Positions 1-6,215 of a stretch of 6,215 nucleotides of DNA are shown here, one piece after another. This stretch comes from an uncultured Thermoleophilia bacterium (lineage in GTDB: Bacteria > Actinomycetota > Thermoleophilia > UBA2241): positions 1 through 6,215 of the forward strand of contig CAIWHY010000229.1 in NCBI GenBank assembly GCA_903912585.1. Direction: 5' to 3'. Below the pieces are notes generated by a model. It did not search any database and had not been told where the DNA came from. It was given only the letters and a program-made list of their open reading frames with translations. The translations under genes and the position numbers were made by a program. Position 1 is the stretch's first letter, and every line of letters starts with the position of its first letter.

Positions 1-652
1 CGAAAGAGAGCAGCTCGAGCGGCCCCACGAGCATGTCGCCGACGAAGCCGTGCTGGACCTCCACGTCGTCGAGCAGCGCGCTCACGCGCGCCTCAGGGCC
101 CGGCGCCCGGGGCACGATCCACGGGCCCAGCGGGCAGAAGGTGTCGAAGCTCTTGGCGCGCGTCCACTGGCCGTCGACCTTCTGCAGGTCGCGTGCCGTG
201 ACGTCGTTGCCACAGGTGTAGCCGGCGACGAACCGGGCGGCCTCGGACGGCGAGACGTCCTTGCAGCGCCGGCCGACGACGAGCGCCAGCTCGGCCTCGT
301 AGTCGACCTGGGCCGAGCGGGCCGGGCGCACGATGGCGTCCCCCGGCCCGACGACCGCCGTGCGCGGCTTCATGAAGAGGATGGGCTCGGCCAGCACGGC
401 CATGGCGAGCTCCTCGGCGTGGGCTCGGTAGTTGAGACCCACGGCGACGACTTTGCCGGGCTCGACCGGGGCGAGCAGCCGCACGGCCGCCAGCTCCGAC
501 GCGCCGGTCTGCCGGGTGCCCGGCTCCCAGGCGGGGCGGTCGAGCAGCTCGACGGCGTCGCCGGCGAAGCGGCAGTACTGCTCCGCCCCGGCGACTGCGA
601 CCCGCCCGCAGGCGCCGGCCGGCGGCTGACCCGGCGCGTCCCCGCTCCTCAC
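1..652 (-). CDS. Fumarylacetoacetate hydrolase (FAH) family protein, 3' end cut by the window edge
   Basis: An open frame runs from a GTG at 652 off the left edge, giving 217 visible residues. Residues about 67-217 show the FAH fold: G-x-N-Y-x-x-H at 72-78, a Y-E-A-E-L stretch at 118-122, G-N-D-V-T-A-R-D at 148-155, then W-T-R-A-K and F-D-T-F-C-P-L-G-P at 163-177. Family knowledge makes E119, E121 and D150 the likely divalent-metal ligands, with K167 in the active site. Members hydrolyse or decarboxylate beta-diketo acids, oxaloacetate or acylpyruvates, or isomerise catechol-degradation intermediates; the substrate cannot be read here. The sequence breaks off just after the G-D-M-L motif (205-208), so a short C-terminal part is missing. 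GTG at 652 is the only standard start between the in-frame stop at 776-778 and the conserved region. It leaves an unconserved-looking extension of about 16 residues before R-V-A-V-A-G. It follows cimA by 43 bases and is probably co-transcribed. Family call firm, start less so. Confidence 0.86.
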   Translation of the reverse strand, partial: MRSGDAPGQPPAGACGRVAVAGAEQYCRFAGDAVELLDRPAWEPGTRQTGASELAAVRLLAPVEPGKVVAVGLNYRAHAEELAMAVLAEPILFMKPRTAVVGPGDAIVRPARSAQVDYEAELALVVGRRCKDVSPSEAARFVAGYTCGNDVTARDLQKVDGQWTRAKSFDTFCPLGPWIVPRAPGPEARVSALLDDVEVQHGFVGDMLVGPLELLSF

Positions 653-695
653 GACTTCCGGCTCCGCTGCGTCGCCGGCTTCCAGCTCCGCTTCC

Positions 696-712
<17 letters not shown>
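644..712. repeat. Three degenerate tandem copies of a 22-24 base unit at the cimA/FAH junction
   Basis: Plus-strand copies span 644-665, 666-689 and 690-712, each ending in GCTCC. Read on the coding (minus) strand, the outer copies begin GGAGCCAGAAGCCGTGAGG (712 to 694) and GGAGCCGGAAGTCGTGAGG (665 to 647), matching at 17 of 19 positions. The middle copy (689 down) matches the first over 12 of the first 14 bases and then diverges. The copy at 690-712 contains the cimA stop codon (TGA, 698-696). The copy at 644-665 contains the GTG start of the FAH gene (652-650) at the homologous place. The array therefore fills the whole intergenic gap and both its borders. Confidence 0.7.
662..665 (-). promoter_or_regulatory. 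Weak ribosome binding site for the FAH-family gene
   Basis: A GGAG lies 9 bases upstream of the GTG at 652. It is weaker and more distant than the sites of the other genes here, but it is the only purine-rich match that fits this start. It sits inside the triple repeat at this junction, and the same GGAG recurs in the other two copies. Confidence 0.4.
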
Positions 713-2270
<1,558 letters not shown>

Positions 2271-2275
2271 CACAT

Positions 2276-2282
2276 CCTCCCC
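2276..2282 (-). promoter_or_regulatory. Ribosome binding site of cimA
   Basis: GGGGAGG ends 5 bases before ATG 2270. It decides this start over the in-frame ATG at 2348, which lies inside ilvE and would add 26 residues that match nothing in the family. Confidence 0.75.
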
Positions 2283-2304
2283 GCGCCGTCGCGCCCGGCG
2301 TCCG

Positions 2305-3225
2305 TCAGCCGCGCGCGTACTCCATGAAGTGGCCGAACTCGTCGTCACGGCCCTCGATGATGGCGCGGAACTTGTCCTGGATGCGCCGCGTGATGGGGCC
2401 GGGCTCGCCGATCTCGTGGTCGTCGACCTCGCGGATCGGCACGATCTCGGCCGCCGTGCCGGTGTAGAAGAGCTCGTCCGCGATCACCAGGTCGCTGCGC
2501 GCCATCGTGCGCTCCCGGCAGGGGATGCCCATCGCCGCGGCCATCTGCATGACGGAGTCACGGGTGATCCCCTCGAGCACGCCGTCGCTCGGCGGCGGCG
2601 TCATGAGCACGCCGTCGCGGACGACGAAGATGTTCTCGCCCGAGCCCTCGGCCACGTGGCCGTGCTCGGTGAGCATGATCGCCTCGTCGTAGCCGGCGTT
2701 GGTGACCTCGATCTTGGCGAGGATGCTGTTGAGGTACTGGCCCGTGGCCTTGGCGGCGCGGGCCAGGGCGGTGTGGTCGAGCGACTGGATGCTGCTGACC
2801 TTGGCGCGGATGCCGTGCTGTATGCCCTCCTCGCCGAGGTAGGCGCCCCACGGCCACGCGGCGATGGTCACGTCCACCGGCGCGTTGAGCGGGAACAGGC
2901 CCATCTCGCCGTAGCCGCGAAACACGAGCGGGCGGATGTAGGCGGCGTCGAGGCCGTTGGCCGCGAGCGTGGCAAAGGTGGCGTCGTAGAGCTCCTCCAC
3001 CGTGTACGGCACCGGCATGTAGTAGAGCCTGGCCGAGCGGTGCAGGCGCTTGAGGTGCTCCCCGAGGCGGAACACGCCTGCACCCGCGGGCGTGCTGTAG
3101 CAGCGGATGCCCTCGAAGACGCCGGAGCCGTAGTGCAGGGCGTGCGTGAGCACGTGGACCTTGGCCTCGCCCCATGGCACGAGCTCGCCGTTGAACCAGA
3201 TCTTGTCGACTTCGGGGATGGGCAT
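2305..3225 (-). CDS. ilvE: Branched-chain amino acid aminotransferase IlvE
   Basis: A 306-residue, cytosolic, PLP-dependent fold-type IV aminotransferase. It exchanges the amino group between glutamate and the 2-oxo acids of leucine, isoleucine and valine, the last step of all three pathways. Visible family marks are H-A-L-H-Y-G-S-G-V-F-E-G-I-R at 28-41, A-A-K-A-T-G-Q-Y-L-N-S at 157-167 with K159 as the Schiff-base lysine, E-G-S-G-E-N-I-F at 193-200 with E193 expected at the pyridine nitrogen, G-I-T-R-D at 219-223, and T-G-T-A-A-E-I at 255-261 in the phosphate-binding region. Length and motif order match bacterial group I IlvE (E. coli about 309), and the arginine after F-E-G-I argues against a D-amino-acid aminotransferase. 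The start is well supported by GAGGAGG eight bases upstream. It is separated from leuB by the longest gap here (100 bases) and followed by cimA after 34 bases. Confidence 0.95.
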   Translation of the reverse strand: MPIPEVDKIWFNGELVPWGEAKVHVLTHALHYGSGVFEGIRCYSTPAGAGVFRLGEHLKRLHRSARLYYMPVPYTVEELYDATFATLAANGLDAAYIRPLVFRGYGEMGLFPLNAPVDVTIAAWPWGAYLGEEGIQHGIRAKVSSIQSLDHTALARAAKATGQYLNSILAKIEVTNAGYDEAIMLTEHGHVAEGSGENIFVVRDGVLMTPPPSDGVLEGITRDSVMQMAAAMGIPCRERTMARSDLVIADELFYTGTAAEIVPIREVDDHEIGEPGPITRRIQDKFRAIIEGRDDEFGHFMEYARG

Positions 3226-3233
3226 GCGTGGGT

Positions 3234-3240
3234 CCTCCTC
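3234..3240 (-). promoter_or_regulatory. Strong ribosome binding site of ilvE
   Basis: GAGGAGG lies 8 bases upstream of ATG 3225. With the ones before leuD and leuB it is among the best Shine-Dalgarno matches in the window. ilvE can thus initiate by itself despite the 100-base gap after leuB. Confidence 0.8.
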
Positions 3241-3249
3241 GCCTGCGAG

Positions 3250-3303
3250 TCAGCCGGCCGCCGGAGCGGCCAGGATAGCGTCTGTCATCTCATCGGTGGT
3301 CAT
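3250..3303 (-). other. Possible 17-codon micro-ORF in the leuB-ilvE gap
   Basis: ATG at 3303 to TGA at 3250-3252 would encode MTTDEMTDAILAAPAAG. There is no good Shine-Dalgarno match before the ATG, so translation is doubtful. The T-T-D-E-M-T-D-A-I-L-A-A pattern resembles the C-terminal tail of LeuB/isocitrate dehydrogenase family proteins, and more loosely the real LeuB tail here (S-T-S-E-V-G-D-L-V-A at 348-357). It could be a vestige of a duplicated or replaced leuB 3' end, a short leader peptide, or chance. It is not rich in leucine, isoleucine or valine codons, which argues against a classical attenuation peptide. The remaining bases of the gap (3226-3325) hold only the ilvE ribosome binding site and a GC hairpin. 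Confidence 0.2.
3256..3271 (-). other. GC-rich hairpin between leuB and ilvE
   Basis: On the coding strand GGCCGC, a TCCG loop and GCGGCC form a perfect 6-bp stem with a 4-base loop. It can be extended outwards by a G-U and a C-G pair. No run of U follows, so it does not look like an intrinsic terminator. It could stabilise or process the transcript between leuB and ilvE. Short GC palindromes are also expected by chance in DNA this GC-rich. Confidence 0.3.
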
Positions 3304-3325
3304 GCAGTCAGCGTCCCGCGACCGT

Positions 3326-4408
3326 TCAGACACGCGTGGCCACGAGGTCGCCGACCTCGCTCGTCGAGTAGCCCATCTGGCCGGAGGCCATGCCCTTCAT
3401 CTTGGTGCCCGTGACCTCGGTCACGGCGCGCTCCACGTCCTGCGCCGCCCCGCTCTCACCCAGCGCGTCGAGCATCATCGACCCGGCCACGATGGCGGCC
3501 ACGGGGTTGATCACGCCCATCCCCGTGTACTTGGGCGCCGAACCGCCGATGGGCTCGAACATGCTGACGCCCTCGGGGTTGATGTTGCCACCGGCCGCGA
3601 CGCCCATGCCGCCCTGGGTGATCGCCCCCAGGTCGGTGATGATGTCGCCGAACATGTTGCCGGTCACGAGGACGTCGAACCACTCCGGGCTCTTGACCAT
3701 CCACATGCAGGTGGCGTCCACGTGGTAGTACTCGCGCTTGACGTCGGGGAACTCCTCTTCGCCGATCTCGTTGAAGCGGCGGTTCCAGAGGTCGTAGACG
3801 TAGGTCAGGACGTTGGTCTTGCCGACCAGGCCGAGGGTGTTGTCCGGGCCGATGCCGCGCGTCTTCCTGCCGTGCTCGCGCGTGAACTCGAACGCCCAGC
3901 GCAGACAGCGGTCGACCTGGGCGCGGCTGTACAGCATGTTCTGCACCGCGACTTCGTGCGGCGTGCCCTTCATCATGACGCCGCCGCCGCCGGCGTACAC
4001 GTCGCCGGAGTTCTCGCGCACCACCACGTAGTCGATGTCCTTCGGGCCCTTGTCTTTCAGCGGCGTCTCGACGCCCGGGTAGAGACGCACGGGACGCAGG
4101 TTGATGTACTGGTCCAGCTCGAAGCGCAGGCGCAGGAGCAGTCCGGTCTCGAGGATTCCCGGCGCGACGTCAGGGTGCCCGATGGCGCCCAGGTAGATCG
4201 AATCGACCCCTTTGAGCTCCTCGACGGCGGAGTCCGGCAGGATCTCGCCGGTGCGCAGGTAGCGCTCGCCGCCCAGGTCGTAGTGCGTGAGCTCGAGCGC
4301 GAACTGGTGCTTGGCGGCGGCCGCCTGCAGGGCTTTCAGTCCTTCTGTCACCACTTCGGGCCCCGTGCCGTCGCCCGGCATCACCGCGATCTTGTACGTC
4401 TTTCCCAT
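3326..4408 (-). CDS. leuB: 3-isopropylmalate dehydrogenase LeuB (isocitrate/isopropylmalate dehydrogenase family)
   Basis: A 360-residue decarboxylating dehydrogenase that oxidises 3-isopropylmalate to 2-oxoisocaproate and, with CimA present, probably 3-methylmalate to 2-oxobutyrate. Family residues seen are P-G-D-G-T-G-P-E at 11-18, R95 and R105 around N-L-R-P (103-106), R131 in R-E-N-S-G-D with Y138, K197 in G-K-T-N-V, D231, and D255/D259 in G-D-I-I-T-D. These are the expected substrate, catalytic and Mg2+/Mn2+ positions. The L-R-F-E-L-D-Q-Y-I-N-L-R-P helix recalls actinobacterial LeuB and also tartrate/D-malate dehydrogenases; the leuCD and cimA neighbours favour LeuB. The usual H-G-S-A-P-D of the cofactor loop reads G-G-S-A-P-K-Y (288-294), which bears on NAD versus NADP use. 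The ATG at 4408 follows GGAGAGAGG; the longer open frame back to 5158 overlaps leuD and is discarded. It starts 44 bases after leuD. Confidence 0.91.
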   Translation of the reverse strand: MGKTYKIAVMPGDGTGPEVVTEGLKALQAAAAKHQFALELTHYDLGGERYLRTGEILPDSAVEELKGVDSIYLGAIGHPDVAPGILETGLLLRLRFELDQYINLRPVRLYPGVETPLKDKGPKDIDYVVVRENSGDVYAGGGGVMMKGTPHEVAVQNMLYSRAQVDRCLRWAFEFTREHGRKTRGIGPDNTLGLVGKTNVLTYVYDLWNRRFNEIGEEEFPDVKREYYHVDATCMWMVKSPEWFDVLVTGNMFGDIITDLGAITQGGMGVAAGGNINPEGVSMFEPIGGSAPKYTGMGVINPVAAIVAGSMMLDALGESGAAQDVERAVTEVTGTKMKGMASGQMGYSTSEVGDLVATRV

Positions 4409-4412
4409 GGTT

Positions 4413-4421
4413 CCTCTCTCC
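4413..4421 (-). promoter_or_regulatory. Ribosome binding site of leuB
   Basis: GGAGAGAGG ends 4 bases before ATG 4408. It lies in the 44-base gap after leuD and fixes the start of a frame that otherwise stays open far upstream. Confidence 0.75.
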
Positions 4422-4452
4422 GATGGCGGATCGTCTTGCAGCGCGGAGGCGG

Positions 4453-4956
4453 TCAGGCGCTTCCCGCGGCCACGCGCGACTTGACATAGGGGAGCAGGCC
4501 GCCGCGGTCGATGAGCTCCTGCATGAACGGCGGGAACGGGTCGGCGTCGTGCCTGGTGCCCTGCGTGACATTCTCGACGGTGCCGGCGACGAGGTCGACG
4601 CGCAGCGTGTCGCCGGACTTCGCCTCCACGGCGGCCGCCGGGCAGATCACGATCGGCAGCCCAGTGTTGATCGAGTTGCGGTAGAAGATGCGCGCGAACG
4701 ACGAGGCCACGACGACGCTGATGCCCGAGGCCTTGATGGCCACCGGCGCGTGCTCGCGCGAGCTGCCGCAGCCGAAGTTCTCGTGCGCGACGATGATGTC
4801 GCCGGGCTGCACGGAGGTGACGAACTCGGCGTCGATGTCCTCCATGCAGTGGCTGGCGAGCTCCGCCGGGTCGTTGGTGTTGAGGTAGCGGGCCGGGATG
4901 ATGACGTCGGTGTCGACGTCCCGGCCATATGCGTGGACGGTGCCCTCGAAGATCAT
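4453..4956 (-). CDS. leuD: 3-isopropylmalate dehydratase small subunit LeuD
   Basis: A 167-residue small (swivelling-domain) subunit that pairs with LeuC to isomerise 2-isopropylmalate to 3-isopropylmalate, and citramalate to 3-methylmalate in the CimA route. The family pattern is clear: D-V-D-T-D-V-I-I-P-A-R-Y-L at 13-25, F-G-C-G-S-S-R-E-H-A-P at 61-71 (the substrate-binding Ser/Arg loop), and the I-F-Y-R-N-S-I-N-T-G-L-P segment at 90-101. Length matches the short LeuD type of archaea, clostridia and thermophiles (about 160-170) rather than the E. coli type (about 200). The ATG overlaps the leuC stop as ATGA (4953-4956), suggesting translational coupling and equal subunit supply. Homoaconitase or dimethylmalate dehydratase small subunits look alike, but the leuB/ilvE/cimA context decides for LeuD. 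Confidence 0.95.
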   Translation of the reverse strand: MIFEGTVHAYGRDVDTDVIIPARYLNTNDPAELASHCMEDIDAEFVTSVQPGDIIVAHENFGCGSSREHAPVAIKASGISVVVASSFARIFYRNSINTGLPIVICPAAAVEAKSGDTLRVDLVAGTVENVTQGTRHDADPFPPFMQELIDRGGLLPYVKSRVAAGSA

Positions 4957-6215
4957 CGCGAGCCTCCCTTGCCGGCGCCGACTTCCTCGGGCGTGGCGAC
5001 GTGGCCGGCCACCGCAGAGGCGGCGGCCACGTACGGACTCGCGAGGTAGACCTCGCTGCCCGGGTGGCCCATGCGGCCGACGAAGTTGCGGTTGGTGGTG
5101 GCCACGGCGCGCTCGCCCTCGGCGAGGACGCCCATGTGACCGCCGAGGCAGGCGCCACAGGTGGGCGTGCTGAAGGCGCAGCCGGCCTCGATGAGCGCCG
5201 CCATGGTGCCGTCGGCGGCGGCGTCGAGGCACACCTGCTGCGTGCCCGGCAGGATGATGCAGCGCACGTCCGGGTGCACCTTGCGGCCGCGCAGGACGGA
5301 GGCCGCCTGACGCAGGTCCTCGAGGCGGCCGTTGGTGCAGCTGCCGATGATCACCTGGTCGATGGTCACGTCGCCCAGCGAAGCGGCGGCGACGGCGTTG
5401 CTCGGCAGGTGCGGCTTGCTGACCGTCGGCGGCACCGCCGCGACGTCGACCTCGACGACCCTCGCGTACTCGGCGTCGCGGTCGCTGGCGAAGACCTGGC
5501 CCACGGTGCGCGCGCGGCTGCCTTCCGGCCGGCTCTGCAGGTACTGCGTCGTCTTCTCGTCGAAGCCGACGATGCCGCTCTTGCCGCCGGCCTCGATGGC
5601 CATGTTGCACATCGTGAAGCGCTCGTCCATGGAGAGCGCCTCGATGCTCGCGCCGGTGAACTCCATCGCCTGGTAGAGGGCGCCGTCGACGCCGATGAGG
5701 CCGATGGTGTGCAGCATCAGGTCCTTGCCGGTCACCCACTGCTGCGGGCGGCCCGAGTAGACGAACTTGATCGTCTCGGGCACGCGCAGCCAGACGTGGC
5801 CCCAGGCCATGGCGGCGGCGAAGTCGGTGCTGCCGACGCCGGAACTGAAGGCGGCCACGGCGCCGTAGGTGCAGGTGTGGCTGTCGGCGCCGATGACGAC
5901 GTCGCCCGGCGCCACCATGCCGGTGTCGGGCAGGAGCACGTGCTCGATGCCCATGCGCCCGACCTCGAAGTAGTTGACGATCTCGTGCTTGCGCGCGAAC
6001 GCGCGCATCTTCTTCGCCTGGCCGGCCGCCTTGATGTCCTTGTTGGGCGCGAAGTGGTCCGGCACGAGCGCGATGCGCGCCGGGTCCCAGACCTCGGTGA
6101 ACCCGGCGCTCTCGAACTCGGCGATGGCGAGCGGCGCGGTGATGTCGTTGGCCAGCGCCAAGTCGACTTTCGCCTCGATGATGTCGCCGGCGCGGACCTC
6201 GCCCGCACCCGCGGC
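4953..6215 (-). CDS. leuC: 3-isopropylmalate dehydratase large subunit LeuC, 5' end beyond the window edge
   Basis: 420 residues are visible; the frame is open to the right edge. The large subunit carries a [4Fe-4S] cluster and works with LeuD as an aconitase-type isomerase. Numbered from the edge, the cluster cysteines are C293 (G-S-C-T-N-G) and C353/C356 (T-P-T-C-G-A-C-L-G-G). Other marks are A-L-A-N-D at 20-24, D-H-F-A-P at 53-57, G-A-D-S-H-T-C-T-Y-G-A at 109-119, I-G-V-D-G-A at 174-179, M-C-N-M-A-I-E-A-G at 202-210 and N-R-N-F-x-G-R-M-G-H at 375-384. A TTG at 6161 could be read as a start, but it lies inside the conserved V-D-L-A-L-A-N-D stretch, and 18 upstream residues (including G-E-V-R-A-G-D-I-I-E at 5-14) still fit the family. 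The true start is therefore probably 10-15 codons outside. The size fits the shorter LeuC type (about 420-430). Homoaconitase is the main alternative. Confidence 0.95.
   Translation of the reverse strand, partial: AAGAGEVRAGDIIEAKVDLALANDITAPLAIAEFESAGFTEVWDPARIALVPDHFAPNKDIKAAGQAKKMRAFARKHEIVNYFEVGRMGIEHVLLPDTGMVAPGDVVIGADSHTCTYGAVAAFSSGVGSTDFAAAMAWGHVWLRVPETIKFVYSGRPQQWVTGKDLMLHTIGLIGVDGALYQAMEFTGASIEALSMDERFTMCNMAIEAGGKSGIVGFDEKTTQYLQSRPEGSRARTVGQVFASDRDAEYARVVEVDVAAVPPTVSKPHLPSNAVAAASLGDVTIDQVIIGSCTNGRLEDLRQAASVLRGRKVHPDVRCIILPGTQQVCLDAAADGTMAALIEAGCAFSTPTCGACLGGHMGVLAEGERAVATTNRNFVGRMGHPGSEVYLASPYVAAASAVAGHVATPEEVGAGKGGSR
4963..4970 (-). promoter_or_regulatory. Ribosome binding site of leuD inside the end of leuC
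   Basis: AAGGGAGG lies 6 bases before ATG 4956 and encodes part of the LeuC tail (G-K-G-G-S-R). It supports the ATGA overlap start rather than any longer reading of the leuD frame. Confidence 0.8.

Noticed and set aside
2271..2348. N-terminal extension of cimA to an ATG inside ilvE
   Set aside because: The extra 26 residues are Arg/Ser/Ala-rich, overlap the ilvE end and do not match the family. ATG 2270 has a good ribosome binding site and begins just before Y-D-T-T-L-R-D-G.
3256..3271. Intrinsic terminator between leuB and ilvE
   Set aside because: The hairpin has no following U-run, and ilvE and cimA continue on the same strand.
3326..4408. Tartrate or D-malate dehydrogenase instead of LeuB
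   Set aside because: Some motifs (D-Q-Y-I-N-L-R-P, R-E-N) are shared, but position between leuD and ilvE in a citramalate/leucine operon makes LeuB much more likely. It is kept as an alternative only.
3146..4489. 447-codon open frame on the plus strand opposite leuB
   Set aside because: His/Ala/Val/Asp-rich antisense shadow of leuB with no family resemblance.
4409..5158. Long upstream extension of the leuB frame
   Set aside because: It runs through leuD and the end of leuC in the wrong frame; ATG 4408 has a clear ribosome binding site and the family N-terminus.
4957..5739. Long upstream extension of the leuD frame
   Set aside because: It is out-of-frame leuC sequence. The leuD ATG at 4956 overlaps the leuC stop and has AAGGGAGG ahead of it.
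6159..6161. TTG as the start of leuC
   Set aside because: It sits within the conserved V-D-L-A-L-A-N-D segment, and in-frame upstream residues to the window edge still match LeuC, so the gene is cut by the edge.

Overview
The window is a compact, strongly GC-rich stretch of bacterial chromosome. Every supported gene lies on the minus strand, so transcription runs from position 6215 towards position 1. In that order the genes are leuC (its first residues lie beyond the right edge), leuD, leuB, ilvE, cimA and a fumarylacetoacetate hydrolase (FAH) family gene whose 3' part runs off the left edge. Gaps are 4-base overlap, 44, 100, 34 and 43 bases, which looks like one operon. I see no promoter, no convincing terminator, no RNA gene, no insertion sequence and no CRISPR array. 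No gene-free stretch exceeds 100 bases.

The genes form a branched-chain amino acid module. CimA makes (R)-citramalate from pyruvate and acetyl-CoA. LeuC/LeuD isomerise it through citraconate to 3-methylmalate, and LeuB oxidises that to 2-oxobutyrate, the isoleucine precursor. The same LeuCD and LeuB enzymes isomerise and oxidise isopropylmalate for leucine, and IlvE performs the final transamination for leucine, isoleucine and valine. leuA, ilvA and the ilvBN/C/D genes are not in the window. The FAH-family gene at the end has no known step in this pathway.

The organism cannot be named from this window. High GC, the short LeuC/LeuD type (about 430 and 167 residues, unlike the longer E. coli forms), a LeuB with actinobacterial-type motifs, and an FAH gene beside cimA suggest a GC-rich, possibly deep-branching actinobacterium (Thermoleophilia-like) or a Chloroflexota-like lineage. 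This is an inference from remembered family features.

The window is mostly ordinary core metabolism. Four points deserve a second look: a degenerate triple repeat at the cimA/FAH junction that carries both the cimA stop and the FAH start; a Lys-Tyr pair in the LeuB cofactor loop that resembles NADP-dependent isocitrate dehydrogenase; the 100-base leuB-ilvE gap with a micro-ORF and a GC hairpin; and the FAH gene's place in the operon.
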